64,000 bases of DNA from JAVJSF01 sp040219555 (GCA_040219555.1 JAVJSF010000008.1:1-64000), one strand, 5' to 3'. Positions 1-10,636 are shown, counted from the first letter of the stretch. The notes: generated from the sequence alone by a model not told the origin. Made by a program: numbers and translations.

Positions 1-25
1 CGGCGGCGCGGACGAGGAGAGCACG

Positions 26-1165
26 ATGCGACGACTGATGATCTTGGTGGTGGGCGCGCTCTGCGCGGCCGCTGCGGCGGCGGGCACGGCGGGTGCCCAG
101 GTGGCCATCGGGCCACCGCTGAACGTGGCGCCCACCACCGCGGAAGGCTGCGAGTTCGGCATCCTGCCGCCACTGCGCAGCCCGCAGACGGTGCCCCCCA
201 ACTGCACGCTGTTCCCGGCGGAGACCCAGGTGCCCCGTGGCAACTGGCGGCTGACCGCGGTGAACATCCGCACCGGGCCGCGCACCGGCCCGATGCGCGT
301 GCAGATCATCCAGGCCCTGCGCTCGCAGGCGCAGGCCCCGGGCACCCCGAACGCGTCGGGCGCCATCTGCTGCACCTCGCCGGCCCAGAGCCAGGTGTTC
401 ACCCTGCCGCCGAACACCATCAGCACCGTCCCTGTGAACCTGCCGGTGGTCAACACCGTGCAACTGGTCGACGGCGAGCCCATCGAGGTGGTCGACTACA
501 TCGGCCTGACGCTGCTCGACCTGAACAGCTCACTGCCGATCGCTCAGGGGCAGGGCGTCTTCGCCTCGCTGTTCTTCCCGGCGCTGCAGCAGGGCGGTCA
601 GCTGCTGCTGGGTCCCAGCTTCCAGGCGCGGCCGCTGATCAGCGCCACCGTCTGCCCGGTGGGCGCCGGCGCCCAGGAGTTCACCTCGCATCAGGCCGGG
701 GGCTGCCCGCCCACCGGCCCGGGTGGCCCGCCGGCCGGTCCCGGTAGCCCTCCGTCCTCACCCGGCTCGTCGTTCGCCTGCACGCTGCCCGATCGGCCCA
801 GCCGGCTGAGCCTCGCCACCACCGTGAGCCAGTTGCGCATCAACCAGCGGATCGCCGTGGCCGCCGTCCGCCGGCTCAACTCGATCGCCGCGCGCCTGGA
901 CGGCCGGCCCGAGCCCGTGGCGTCCGACAAGGAGGCGGGGGAGATCCGCGCCACCACGGTCCAGTTGCGCATCAACCAGCGCATCTCCGAGGCCGGCTAC
1001 CGACGCGCCAAGGCCATCTACGACCGTCTGGGGGGCTCCGGGTCCACCGCGTTGAGGCCGCTCGCGAGCACCATCAGGCTCACCCGCGCCGGCGTGGGGG
1101 CCAACCAGCTCACGAACATCCGGGCCCTGGACATGCTGAACTGCATCAACCGCAACCTGGAGTAG
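26..1165 (+). CDS. Secreted protein with C-terminal helical repeats, unknown function
   Basis: A 379-aa protein that I do not assign to a family. It opens with an Arg-Arg-led hydrophobic signal peptide (residues 1-25, ending TAGAQ), so export is likely. The middle (about 26-230) is Cys-containing and Pro/Gly-rich; a Gly-Pro-Ser linker follows (about 230-255). The C-terminal third has two copies of a helical unit with the core QLRINQRI (near residues 267 and 313), each followed by an Ala/Arg-rich helix, and a degenerate third unit near the end. A GAGGAG Shine-Dalgarno sequence sits just upstream of the ATG. A strong terminator follows the stop, so this is the end of a transcript. Extracellular or cell-surface function is inference. 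Confidence 0.75.
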   Translation: MRRLMILVVGALCAAAAAAGTAGAQVAIGPPLNVAPTTAEGCEFGILPPLRSPQTVPPNCTLFPAETQVPRGNWRLTAVNIRTGPRTGPMRVQIIQALRSQAQAPGTPNASGAICCTSPAQSQVFTLPPNTISTVPVNLPVVNTVQLVDGEPIEVVDYIGLTLLDLNSSLPIAQGQGVFASLFFPALQQGGQLLLGPSFQARPLISATVCPVGAGAQEFTSHQAGGCPPTGPGGPPAGPGSPPSSPGSSFACTLPDRPSRLSLATTVSQLRINQRIAVAAVRRLNSIAARLDGRPEPVASDKEAGEIRATTVQLRINQRISEAGYRRAKAIYDRLGGSGSTALRPLASTIRLTRAGVGANQLTNIRALDMLNCINRNLE

Positions 1166-1172
1166 GGGAGCG

Positions 1173-1200
1173 ACCGGGCGCCCCGGCCGGGGCGCCCGGT
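1173..1200 (+). terminator. Terminator-like hairpin after secreted protein gene
   Basis: Perfect 12-bp stem (ACCGGGCGCCCC paired with GGGGCGCCCGGT) with a GGCC loop, starting 8 nt after the stop codon. There is no U-tract, as is usual at this G+C content. Confidence 0.7.
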
Positions 1201-1291
1201 CTACCGCGACTCCTCGGTGACCCGGTGGTGCGCACCCGGCCGCGGGTGGTGCCGGCCCCGTGCTGAGTCGCCGGTGCCTGGCACGCCGCGC

Positions 1292-1297
1292 TAGCAT
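1292..1297 (+). promoter_or_regulatory. -10 box of a leaderless gene (SDR)
   Basis: TAGCAT lies 7 nt before a GTG at 1305. There is no Shine-Dalgarno sequence, so transcription probably begins at the start codon. Confidence 0.55.
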
Positions 1298-1304
1298 CGC
1301 GGGC

Positions 1305-2144
1305 GTGCCGGGCGTACCACCCAACCGGTCCGCGCCCGGGACCGCGCTCATCACCGGCGCGTCCTCGGGCATCGGCCGCGCATTCGCGCTGGACCTGGCC
1401 CGCCGGGGGCATCCGCTCCTGGTGGTGGCCCGCCGCGCCGACCGCCTGGACGAACTGGCCGCGCTGGTGGCCCGCCGGCACGGCACCGCGGTCACCCCCC
1501 TGGTGGCCGACCTCGCCACCGACGAGGGACTGGCGGCCACCCGCGCGGCCGTGGACGCCCTGGAGGCGGCGCCCGAGGTGCTGGTGCTGAACGCCGGCTT
1601 CGGCACGCGCGGGGCGCTCGCCGGCCTCGACCGCGCGCCCGAGGCCGACATGGTGCGCCTCAACTGCCTGGCGGTGGTCGACCTGGCCGCCCACGCGCTG
1701 CCGGCGATGGTGGCCGCGGGGCGGGGTGCGGTGGTGGTGGTCTCCTCTGCGGCGGCGTACCAGCCGATCCCGTACATGGCCACCTACTCGGCCACCAAGG
1801 CCTTCGAGGATCACTGGGCACGCGCCGTGGCCCACGAGTTGCGCGGCACCGGGGTCGGCGTGGTCTCGGTGTGCCCAGGACCCACCGCCACCGAGTTCTC
1901 CACCGGCGCCGGCAGCCCGGTGAGGGTCCCGGCCCTGCCGCACGAGCGGGCCGACACGGTCGTGCGCGCCGCCTGGCGGGCGCTGGCGGACGGTCGCTCC
2001 AGCGCCCCGGTGGGCGTCGTGGCCCGCGTGGCGTGGGCCGCCGCGCGCGTGCTGCCGCGCGGGGTGCGCACGCACGCGGCCGGCTCCATGCATCGCACCA
2101 CCCGGCCGGCATCCGGATTGAAGGGGTCCGACGGGTGCACCTAG
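1305..2144 (+). CDS. Short-chain dehydrogenase/reductase
   Basis: NAD(P)-dependent oxidoreductase of the classical SDR family, about 279 aa, probably cytosolic. The glycine-rich cofactor motif GASSGIG, the structural NAG (LNAGFG), the catalytic Ser (VVSSAAAY) and the YSATK motif (YxxxK) appear in order. I chose GTG 1305 because it sits 7 nt after a TAGCAT box and leaves a normal short N-terminus; an in-frame GTG at 1260 would add 15 residues and would place the -10 box inside the gene. The substrate cannot be read from the sequence. Its stop codon TAG is the first half of the next gene's -10 element. Confidence 0.85.
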   Translation: MPGVPPNRSAPGTALITGASSGIGRAFALDLARRGHPLLVVARRADRLDELAALVARRHGTAVTPLVADLATDEGLAATRAAVDALEAAPEVLVLNAGFGTRGALAGLDRAPEADMVRLNCLAVVDLAAHALPAMVAAGRGAVVVVSSAAAYQPIPYMATYSATKAFEDHWARAVAHELRGTGVGVVSVCPGPTATEFSTGAGSPVRVPALPHERADTVVRAAWRALADGRSSAPVGVVARVAWAAARVLPRGVRTHAAGSMHRTTRPASGLKGSDGCT

Positions 2145-2147
2145 AAT
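2118..2147 (+). promoter_or_regulatory. Promoter for WecA-like gene
   Basis: TTGAAG (2118-2123), an 18-nt spacer and TAGAAT (2142-2147). The -10 box overlaps the stop codon of the upstream SDR gene. The predicted start of transcription near 2154 gives a leader of about 43 nt. Confidence 0.6.
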
Positions 2148-2196
2148 CTCCCTCCACGGGGCCGGGCCCCACCCGGGGGGCGGCGCCGGCGGTCCG

Positions 2197-3327
2197 ATGA
2201 CCACCACCCTCATCCCCATCCTGTGCGCCATCGTGGCCGCGACGATCGTCATCGTCACCACCCCGCTGGCGGCACGACTCGCCCGCCTGATGGGGGCCGT
2301 CGACATGCCCTCGGACCGGCGCATCCACGCCGCGCCCACCCCGCGCCTGGGCGGGCTGGCCATCCTGGCCGGCTTCCTGGTGCCGGTGCTGTTCTTCCTG
2401 CCGCCCGACAGCGGGGCCCAGGCGCTGGTGACCGGCGCCATCCTCATCGCATGCCTGGGGGCCATCGACGACGCCGTGGGGCTCGGCGCGGCGGTAAAGC
2501 TGGTGGGGCAGATCGCCTGCGCGGCGGTCCCCGTGGCCGCGGGGATCACGATCGATCACATCACGCTGCCCTTCTTCGGGGTGTTCGACCTCGGCCCGGG
2601 CCAGTATCCGGTCACGGTCATCTGGTTCGTCGCGATCGTCAACATGATCAACTTCATCGACGGCATGGACGGGCTGGCCGCCGGGGTGACCGGCATCGGG
2701 GCGGTCACGTTCGCGGTCCTGGCCGCGTCGCTGGGCCGCGCCGATCCGGCCATCATGGCCGCCGCACTGGCCGGCGCATGTGTGGGGTTCCTGGTCTACA
2801 ACTTCCACCCGGCACGCATCTTCATGGGCGACTCGGGCTCGCTGCTGCTGGGCTTCATCATGGCCGGGGTCGCCGTGAACGGGGTGATGAAGAGCGCCGC
2901 GGCCATCGCCGTGGTGGCGCCGCTGGTGGTGCTGGCCATCCCGATCCTGGACACCTCGTTCGTGGTGCTCAAGCGGCTGAAGCACGGTTTGCCGATCTAC
3001 TCTCCCGACCGCAGCCACTTCCACCACCGCTTCTTCACCATCGGGTGGGGCCAGCGCAAGACCGTCCTGGCGCTGTACGGCTGGTGCGCCCTGATGGGCT
3101 CGGTGGCGCTGGCCTTCCGTTTCGTCCCGTACCGGGACGGGGCAGGCGGGATCGAGTGGGCGGGGGCACTTGCCATCGGCGCGGCGGGGCTCGTGGCCTT
3201 CGCCGCGTCGCTGTACCTGATCTACATCCTCGAGATCCTGAAGTGGCGCAGCCGGCCGGTGGTGGAGATCGTGCGCGCCAACCGGCTCCACCGCGCCGAG
3301 TTGCGCCGGATGGCCGGCCCGTCCTGA
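2197..3327 (+). CDS. WecA/TagO/MraY-family undecaprenyl-phosphate sugar-1-phosphate transferase
   Basis: Integral membrane glycosyltransferase (376 aa) that moves a sugar-1-phosphate from a UDP-sugar to undecaprenyl phosphate, the first committed step of wall polymer or polysaccharide assembly. Family motifs are visible in order: the DD motif (AIDDAVGL), NMINFIDGMDGLAAG in a cytoplasmic loop, GDSGSLLLGF, and the His-rich loop (SHFHHR) typical of the WecA/TagO branch rather than MraY. About ten to eleven hydrophobic segments are present. It has its own promoter. The LCP ligase and sugar-nucleotide genes 11 kb downstream could belong to the same pathway. The exact sugar is not determinable. Confidence 0.88.
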   Translation: MTTTLIPILCAIVAATIVIVTTPLAARLARLMGAVDMPSDRRIHAAPTPRLGGLAILAGFLVPVLFFLPPDSGAQALVTGAILIACLGAIDDAVGLGAAVKLVGQIACAAVPVAAGITIDHITLPFFGVFDLGPGQYPVTVIWFVAIVNMINFIDGMDGLAAGVTGIGAVTFAVLAASLGRADPAIMAAALAGACVGFLVYNFHPARIFMGDSGSLLLGFIMAGVAVNGVMKSAAAIAVVAPLVVLAIPILDTSFVVLKRLKHGLPIYSPDRSHFHHRFFTIGWGQRKTVLALYGWCALMGSVALAFRFVPYRDGAGGIEWAGALAIGAAGLVAFAASLYLIYILEILKWRSRPVVEIVRANRLHRAELRRMAGPS

Positions 3328-3396
3328 GCGCGCCGGCGCCCGCCGCGGCGGGCGCTTGCCACAGTTCTCACGAACCGCGCCAGGGCCATGCGTCCA

Positions 3397-3426
3397 TTGT
3401 CCCTGCCATAAGCGCGTGGGTATACT
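3397..3426 (+). promoter_or_regulatory. Promoter of the ATP synthase operon
   Basis: TTGTCC (3397-3402), an 18-nt spacer and TATACT (3421-3426). It is among the best sigma-70-like -10 boxes in the window, and no competing gene lies between it and the operon. Confidence 0.65.
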
Positions 3427-3544
3427 CCCCGGCGCCCAGCCGCCGTGGCAGCGCTCGTGTGCGCCCGCCGGCAGGCCTGAGGGACCGCGATCGGAGGGTC
3501 TGCATCACTTCAGCGCGCATTCAGCGGCACACCCGGGTACGGCC

Positions 3545-3961
3545 GTGATCACCACGGCCGACGCCCAGCCGTTGCCGAAGGGGTTCAAGCTCTTCCTGCT
3601 GTCGGCGATCGGCATCGTGGTCGCCATCCTCACCCTCCCCGTGGTGCTCCTGGCCGACGGCCCGTTCATGGGCTGGGCTCTGGGAGTCGCTCTCTGGCTG
3701 GTCAACTGGGGCGGCGCGCTGTGGCTCTCCAAGACCTCCCAGGGCATGTCCGCCCCGTACGCGGTGGGCCTGTCGGGGGCGTCGTTCATCGCCCGGGCCT
3801 GGATCGTGGCCCTCGCACTGTTCGTCGTGGCGCTGACCTATGACAAGACCGTCGGCCTCGTGGCCGCGGGCGTGTTCCTCGCCGCGTTCACCTTCGACCT
3901 GGTGGGACGCACCGCGCTGTTCGCGGCCCGCCAGAAGCACCGGGAGGGAGCCGCCCAGTGA
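3545..3961 (+). CDS. AtpI-like small membrane protein preceding ATP synthase
   Basis: About 139 aa with four hydrophobic segments. Its position immediately before atpB and its size match the poorly conserved AtpI-type proteins, which are thought to help c-ring assembly; the sequence alone would not identify it. The reading frame is open further upstream, but the operon promoter at 3397-3426 limits the start. GTG 3545 is the first conventional start that gives a sensible N-terminus. A GGAGGG at 3493-3498 sits too far upstream to support it, so the start is uncertain. Its TGA overlaps the GTG of atpB (GTGA). Confidence 0.6.
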   Translation: MITTADAQPLPKGFKLFLLSAIGIVVAILTLPVVLLADGPFMGWALGVALWLVNWGGALWLSKTSQGMSAPYAVGLSGASFIARAWIVALALFVVALTYDKTVGLVAAGVFLAAFTFDLVGRTALFAARQKHREGAAQ

Positions 3962-4836
3962 GGTTCGTGGCGCGCACGCGGATGCTGTTCGCATCCGCGC
4001 TCATGGTCCTGCTCACCCTGCCGACGATGGCATTCGCGGCGGGCGAGGATTTCGACCCCTCTGACGAGTTCCGGCTCGACCAGTACATCCCGCTGGAGTT
4101 CGGCCCCATCGACCTGTCGGTCAACAAGGCCGTCATCTACATGGCGATGTCGTCGGCCATCATCATCGGCCTCGGTCTGTTCGTGGTCCGTCGCGGCCTG
4201 GACCTGCGTCCCAAGGGCGCCCAGAACGTCTTCGAGATGGCCTACGACTTCACGGAGAAGCAGATCGCCGGCCCCACCATGGGTCCGAAGGTCTACGCCA
4301 AGTACTTCCCGTACGTGGCGACGCTGTTCCTGTTCATCCTGGTGAACAACCTCATCAGCTTCATCCCGTGGCCCTTCGCCCCGCACGGGGGCACGTTCGG
4401 GCCCATCCCGGATCTCGGGCTCTACGCGGCGACCGCCAACATCAACGTCACCCTGGCGCTCGCCCTGGCCACCTTCATGCTCACCCACTACGAGGGTGTG
4501 CGGGCCCACGGCCCCGTCGGTTACCTCAAGACCATGAACCCCGAGGCCCCGGGCTTCATCCGCCCGGTGATCTTCTCCATCGAGCTGCTCTCGCAGCTCC
4601 TGCGGCTGGTCAGCCTGTCGGTGCGACTGTTCGCCAACCTGATGGCCGGCCACCTGCTGATCATCATGGCCGCCGCGTTCAGCCTCCTGCTGGGGAGCTA
4701 CGCCGGCGCGCTGGGCATCCCGTTCGGGGTGTTCTTCTGGGTCTTCGAGTGGCTGCTAGTCGCCGGTCTGCAGGCGTTCATCTTCGCGATGCTCAGCGCC
4801 CTGTACATCGGCTACGCGGTCGAGTCGTCTCACTAA
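3958..4836 (+). CDS. atpB: ATP synthase F0 subunit a
   Basis: Membrane subunit forming the proton half-channels against the c-ring. It is 292 aa, at the long end for the family because of an N-terminal signal-like segment (residues 1-27, ending AFAAG). The essential arginine lies in SVRLFANLMAGH (about Arg223). Five to six transmembrane helices follow. It begins at a GTG that overlaps the stop of the AtpI-like gene, so translation is probably coupled. It is the second gene of the ATP synthase operon. Confidence 0.95.
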   Translation: MRFVARTRMLFASALMVLLTLPTMAFAAGEDFDPSDEFRLDQYIPLEFGPIDLSVNKAVIYMAMSSAIIIGLGLFVVRRGLDLRPKGAQNVFEMAYDFTEKQIAGPTMGPKVYAKYFPYVATLFLFILVNNLISFIPWPFAPHGGTFGPIPDLGLYAATANINVTLALALATFMLTHYEGVRAHGPVGYLKTMNPEAPGFIRPVIFSIELLSQLLRLVSLSVRLFANLMAGHLLIIMAAAFSLLLGSYAGALGIPFGVFFWVFEWLLVAGLQAFIFAMLSALYIGYAVESSH

Positions 4837-4852
4837 CCAACAAGGAGCAGCA

Positions 4853-5092
4853 ATGGAAGGCAACATCGAGGACGCGGCAAAGGTGCTCGCACTGGGCCTC
4901 GCCACCGGCTTCGGCGCCATCGGCCCGGGCATCGGCGTGGGTTACCTCGTGGGTAAGACCATCGAGGCCGTCGGCCGTCAGCCGGAGCTCCGCGGTGAGC
5001 TGCAGGGCATGATGTTCCTGGGTCTGGCCCTGACCGAGGCGATCGTGTTCTACGCGCTCCTCATGGGCTTCGTCGCCTTCTTCATCGGCTAG
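4853..5092 (+). CDS. atpE: ATP synthase F0 subunit c
   Basis: Proteolipid of the rotating c-ring, 79 aa, two helices. The first helix carries GAIGPGIGVG (residues 21-30), the polar loop is GRQPE, and the proton-binding carboxylate is Glu62 in ALTEAIVFY. No second carboxylate or Na+-type ligand set (Q/ET) is obvious in helix 1, so H+ coupling is the simpler reading. A clear AAGGAG ribosome-binding site precedes the ATG. Confidence 0.97.
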   Translation: MEGNIEDAAKVLALGLATGFGAIGPGIGVGYLVGKTIEAVGRQPELRGELQGMMFLGLALTEAIVFYALLMGFVAFFIG

Positions 5093-5104
5093 TCGGGGAT
5101 CCTG

Positions 5105-5686
5105 ATGGGCAACCTCACCACCTATCTTCCGCTGCTCCAGGCAGAGGCCGAGGAGGAGGGCAGCAACCCGCTGCTGTCGGCGAGCCCCGGGCTGATGATC
5201 TGGACGCTGGTGATGTTCCTCATCACCCTCTGGATCATGAAGAAGTACGTGTTCGGCCCGGTCGGCCAGATGGTCGAGAAGCGCCGGACGCACATCTCGG
5301 AGAGCATCGACGAGGCCGAGCGCAGCCGCGACGAGGCCACCGCCATGCTCGAGGACTACCGCGTGCGACTGACCGAGGCGCGTCGTGAGGCCGACGGCAT
5401 CCGCGAGCAGGGACGCAGTGAGGGTGAGCGCCAGAAGGCGGACATCGTCACCCAGGCCCAGGCTCAGCGGGACCGGGTGATCGCCGACGCGCAGGACCAG
5501 ATCGACGCACAGGCGCGCTCGGCCGCCGGTGAGCTTCGCGACGACGTCGTGATGCTGGCGCTCGCCGCCGCCGAGAAGGTCACCCGCCAGACCCTGGATG
5601 AGGCCCAGCACCGCCGCCTCATCGAGGAGGCCATCCGCGAGGCCGACCTGACGGGCGTCGCCGCGGGGCAGGGCGCCGCGCGATGA
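5105..5686 (+). CDS. atpF: ATP synthase F0 subunit b
   Basis: Peripheral stalk subunit, 193 aa: one N-terminal transmembrane helix (about 31-50) followed by a long charged, Ala/Glu/Arg/Gln-rich coiled coil. It has a short periplasmic N-terminal tail. The stop overlaps atpH (ATGA), indicating translational coupling. Only one b gene is present, as expected for non-photosynthetic bacteria. Confidence 0.93.
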   Translation: MGNLTTYLPLLQAEAEEEGSNPLLSASPGLMIWTLVMFLITLWIMKKYVFGPVGQMVEKRRTHISESIDEAERSRDEATAMLEDYRVRLTEARREADGIREQGRSEGERQKADIVTQAQAQRDRVIADAQDQIDAQARSAAGELRDDVVMLALAAAEKVTRQTLDEAQHRRLIEEAIREADLTGVAAGQGAAR

Positions 5687-6237
5687 GCGTCGCCACCACC
5701 TACGCCGAGGCGCTGTTCGAAGCGTCGGTGGAGGCCGGGGTCCTCGGTCCGGTGGCCGCCGGCATGGGCGAGTTCGCCGCGGCGTACTCCGGGTCGGACG
5801 ACCTGCGCCTGGCGCTGGAGAGCCCCGACCTGGACCCGGACGCCAAGCGCCGGGTGGTGCGCGCCCTCGCCGAGGACGCTCACCCGTTCGTGGCCAACAC
5901 CCTGCAGATGCTGATCGACCGGGGGCGCATCGCCGACCTGCCGGAGATCGCCGCGGCGTTCGACCGGCGCGTCACGGTCGCCGAGGGCCGTCTCGAGGTG
6001 GAGGCCGTCACGGCCATCCCCCTGCCCGACGACCTGCGGGGGAGCATCGTCTCCTCCATCCAGGAGCAGACCGGGCGCAGCGTCGACCTGTCGGAGTCCG
6101 TCGACCCCGACATCGTCGGCGGCCTCGTGCTCCGGGTGGGGGAGACCGTCGTCGACGGCTCCGTCCGCAGCCGACTTGACCAGCTCCGCCGCGAGATGAC
6201 CACCGCCTCGGTGGATTCCGCAGCCGTCGCTGATTAG
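5683..6237 (+). CDS. atpH: ATP synthase F1 subunit delta
   Basis: OSCP/delta subunit (184 aa) joining the peripheral stalk to the top of the alpha3beta3 head. The helical N-terminal domain begins TTYAEALFEA. The conserved C-terminal region includes DPDIVGGLVLRVGETVVDGS followed by the usual Arg-rich end (RSRLDQLRREM). It starts four bases before the end of atpF. Confidence 0.92.
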   Translation: MSVATTYAEALFEASVEAGVLGPVAAGMGEFAAAYSGSDDLRLALESPDLDPDAKRRVVRALAEDAHPFVANTLQMLIDRGRIADLPEIAAAFDRRVTVAEGRLEVEAVTAIPLPDDLRGSIVSSIQEQTGRSVDLSESVDPDIVGGLVLRVGETVVDGSVRSRLDQLRREMTTASVDSAAVAD

Positions 6238-6275
6238 CGACAGACGATCATGACGAGAAAGGTGACACCCCCGAG

Positions 6276-7823
<1,548 letters not shown>

Positions 7824-7828
7824 GGGCG

Positions 7829-8734
7829 ATGCCCAGCCAGCGCGACATCAAGCGGCGGATCGATTCGGTCCGCAACACGCGGAAGATCACCCGTGCCATG
7901 GAGCTGGTGGCATCGGCCAAGCTGCGGCGTGCGCAGGACGCCATCGAGACCCTGCGCCCGTACGCGCAGTCGATGCGCCGGCTCATGTCCCAGGCGGCGC
8001 GCCAGAGCGGGGGCATGAAGGGCCTGCCCCTGCTGGAGGAGCGCCCCTCCGAGGGCCGGGCGATCGTGGTCACGATCACGGGCGACCGTGGTCTGGCCGG
8101 CGCGTTCAACGTCAACATCCTCCGCCGCGCCTTCGCCGTCCGGACGGCGCTGCACGAGGAGGGCTTCGAGGACGTGGACTTCACGGCCGTCGGCAAGAAG
8201 GGGGCGGGCACGCTGGCCTTCCGCGACGCGCCGATCGACCGGGTGCTCCAGGGCTTCTCGGCCGCCCCGACCTTCGCCGACGCCGAGCAGGTGGCCCAGC
8301 ACGTGGTGGGCCGCTTCGTGGCCGGCGAGGTGAACCGGGTGGTCCTGGTCTACAACGAGTTCAAGTCGGTGCTCGAGCAGCGGGTCACCGTGGAGCAGCT
8401 TCTGCCCATCGAGCGCGACGTGGTGCTCGATGACAGCGAGGACTCCGACGAGCCGGCGCTGGCGTCGCTCGCGTCGGGGGTGGCCCTGTTCGAGCCGGAG
8501 CCCGAGGCCTTCCTGGCCACCCTGCTGCCGAACTTCCTCGACACCACCATCTACCGAGCGCTGCTGGAGAGCGCCGCCGCGGAGCTCGCGGCGCGCCGCA
8601 CCGCCATGCGCAACGCCACCGACAACGCCGGCGCACTGATCGGCGACCTGACGTTGGCGATGAACCGGGCCCGCCAGGCCGCGATCACCCAGGAGATCCT
8701 GGAGGTCGTCGGTGGTGCCGACGCCCTCCAGTGA
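7829..8734 (+). CDS. atpG: ATP synthase F1 subunit gamma
   Basis: Central rotor shaft, 301 aa. The N-terminal helix carries the family pattern SQRDIKRRIDSVRNTRKIT followed by AMELVASAKLRRAQ; ITGDRGLAGAFN is the conserved Rossmann-like core; the C-terminal helix ends NRARQAAITQEILEVVGGA. I set the start at ATG 7829 (5 nt after the atpA stop). The frame is open far upstream, but only because of the base composition. A short acidic insert (DDSEDSDEP) sits near residue 205. Confidence 0.96.
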   Translation: MPSQRDIKRRIDSVRNTRKITRAMELVASAKLRRAQDAIETLRPYAQSMRRLMSQAARQSGGMKGLPLLEERPSEGRAIVVTITGDRGLAGAFNVNILRRAFAVRTALHEEGFEDVDFTAVGKKGAGTLAFRDAPIDRVLQGFSAAPTFADAEQVAQHVVGRFVAGEVNRVVLVYNEFKSVLEQRVTVEQLLPIERDVVLDDSEDSDEPALASLASGVALFEPEPEAFLATLLPNFLDTTIYRALLESAAAELAARRTAMRNATDNAGALIGDLTLAMNRARQAAITQEILEVVGGADALQ

Positions 8735-8761
8735 TCCCGTCCCGAGGAGACATCGAACGTA

Positions 8762-10177
8762 ATGCCTGACGACTCACGCACCATGGGGCACATCCTCGAG
8801 ATCAAGGGTGTCGTCATCGACGCCCGGTTCCCGGGCGGTTCGCTGCCGCAGATCTACAACGCGCTGGAGGTCCCGCGCGCGGACGGTGGCCCGGCCCTGA
8901 TCGCCGAGGTGCAGCAGCACCTGGGCGACGACCGCGTGCGCGCCGTGGCCTTCGACACCACCGACGGGCTGGCCCGCGGCGCGGCGGTCTACGACACCGG
9001 CGGCCCCATCTCGGTGCCCGTGGGCGAGCGCTGCCTCGGCCGCATCTTCAACGTGCTGGGCGACACCATCGACGAGGCCGGCGACCTGGGCGAGGGCGAC
9101 CGCTGGCCCATCCACCGCCCGGCGCCGGCGTTCGACCAGCTGAGCCCGACGGACGAGATCTTCGAGACCGGCATCAAGGTGGTGGACCTGCTCGCCCCGT
9201 ACGTGAAGGGCGGCAAGGTGGGTCTGTTCGGCGGCGCCGGCGTGGGCAAGACGGTGCTCATCCAGGAGCTGATCAACAACATCGCCCAGGAGCACGGCGG
9301 CCTGTCGGTGTTCGCCGGAGTGGGTGAGCGCACCCGCGAGGGGAACGACCTCTGGCTGGAGATGAAGGACAGCGGGGTCATCGACAAGACCGCGCTCGTC
9401 TACGGCCAGATGAACGAGCCCCCGGGGGCCCGTCTGCGCGTCGCCCTCTCGGGCCTGACCATGGCCGAGTACTTCCGCGACCAGGTCGGTCAGGACGTGC
9501 TGCTGTTCATCGACAACATCTTCCGGTTCACCCAGGCCGGCTCCGAGGTCTCGGCGCTGCTGGGCCGCATGCCGTCGGCCGTGGGTTACCAGCCCACGCT
9601 GCAGGGTGAGATGGGTGCGCTGCAGGAGCGGATCACCTCCACCCGCAACGGCTCGGTCACCTCGGTGCAGGCCATCTACGTGCCGGCCGACGACCTGACC
9701 GACCCGGCCCCGGCCGCGTCGTTCGCCCACCTCGACGCCACCACGGTGCTCGACCGCTCCATCTCGGAGAAGGGCATCTACCCGGCCGTGGACCCGCTCG
9801 GTTCCTCCAGCCGCATCCTCTCGATCGACGGGGTGGGCGAGGAGCACTACAAGGTCGCCACCCGGGTGCAGGAGATCCTCCAGACCTACAAGGACCTCCA
9901 GGACATCATCGCCATCCTCGGCGTCGACGAGCTGACCGACGAGCAGAAGCTGGCCGTGTCGCGCGCGCGGCGCATCGAGCGCTTCCTCTCGCAGCCGTTC
10001 ACGGTGGCCGAGATCTTCACCGGCTCGCCCGGGCAGTACGTGCCGCTCAGCGAGACCGTCCGCGGCTTCAAGGAGATCGTGGAGGGCAAGCACGACGACC
10101 TCCCCGAGGAGGCCTTCTACATGGTGGGCGGCATCGACCAGGCCGTGGCCAAGGCGCAGAAGCTGGCGGCCGCCTGA
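8762..10177 (+). CDS. atpD: ATP synthase F1 subunit beta
   Basis: Catalytic subunit, 471 aa. Walker A GGAGVGKT is at residues 157-164, GERTREGNDL carries the catalytic glutamate (GER), and the DELSEED-type region is represented by DELTDEQK. ATG 8762 follows a GAGGAG motif by about 15 nt; an in-frame ATG at 8786 (MGHILEIKG) is a possible alternative giving the more usual N-terminus. The stop overlaps the atpC start by one base (TGATG). Confidence 0.97.
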   Translation: MPDDSRTMGHILEIKGVVIDARFPGGSLPQIYNALEVPRADGGPALIAEVQQHLGDDRVRAVAFDTTDGLARGAAVYDTGGPISVPVGERCLGRIFNVLGDTIDEAGDLGEGDRWPIHRPAPAFDQLSPTDEIFETGIKVVDLLAPYVKGGKVGLFGGAGVGKTVLIQELINNIAQEHGGLSVFAGVGERTREGNDLWLEMKDSGVIDKTALVYGQMNEPPGARLRVALSGLTMAEYFRDQVGQDVLLFIDNIFRFTQAGSEVSALLGRMPSAVGYQPTLQGEMGALQERITSTRNGSVTSVQAIYVPADDLTDPAPAASFAHLDATTVLDRSISEKGIYPAVDPLGSSSRILSIDGVGEEHYKVATRVQEILQTYKDLQDIIAILGVDELTDEQKLAVSRARRIERFLSQPFTVAEIFTGSPGQYVPLSETVRGFKEIVEGKHDDLPEEAFYMVGGIDQAVAKAQKLAAA

Positions 10178-10608
10178 TGAGCACCGCCGTCGGGACAGAG
10201 CGCCGCACCCTCAGCCTGCGTCTGCTGACGCCGGAGGGCCCCGTGTTCGACGGTGCGGCCTACATGGTCATCGCCCCGAGCATCCAGGGCGAGGTCGGCA
10301 TCCTGCCCCGGCACGCGGCGTTCATCGCCCAGTTGCGGGTGGGCGACGTGCGGGTGACCCTGCCCGACGACACCAAGCAGGTGTTCGCCACCACCACCGG
10401 GTTCATCTCGGTGGAGGACGACAACGTGCTGGTGCTGGTGGAGCAGGCCGAGCTGGCGAGCGACATCGACGTGCCGCGGGCCCAGGCGGCCCTGCAGCGC
10501 GCCGAGCAGGGCATCGCCGAGGCCGGCGACGACGCGCTGGCGCGCACCACCGCCGAGGGCGCCCTGCGTCGCGCCCAGAACCGGCTGCGGGTGGCCGAGG
10601 GCCAGTAG
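10177..10608 (+). CDS. atpC: ATP synthase F1 subunit epsilon
   Basis: Regulatory rotor subunit, 143 aa. The N-terminal beta-sandwich has the typical LRLLTPEGPVFDG and GEVGILPRHA patterns. The C-terminal helical hairpin (about 95-143) is Ala/Glu/Arg-rich and is the part known to inhibit hydrolysis in this family. It is the last gene of the operon and is followed by a terminator. Confidence 0.94.
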   Translation: MSTAVGTERRTLSLRLLTPEGPVFDGAAYMVIAPSIQGEVGILPRHAAFIAQLRVGDVRVTLPDDTKQVFATTTGFISVEDDNVLVLVEQAELASDIDVPRAQAALQRAEQGIAEAGDDALARTTAEGALRRAQNRLRVAEGQ

Positions 10609-10636
10609 GGCCTCCTCCGGCACACGAGCGGGTCTG

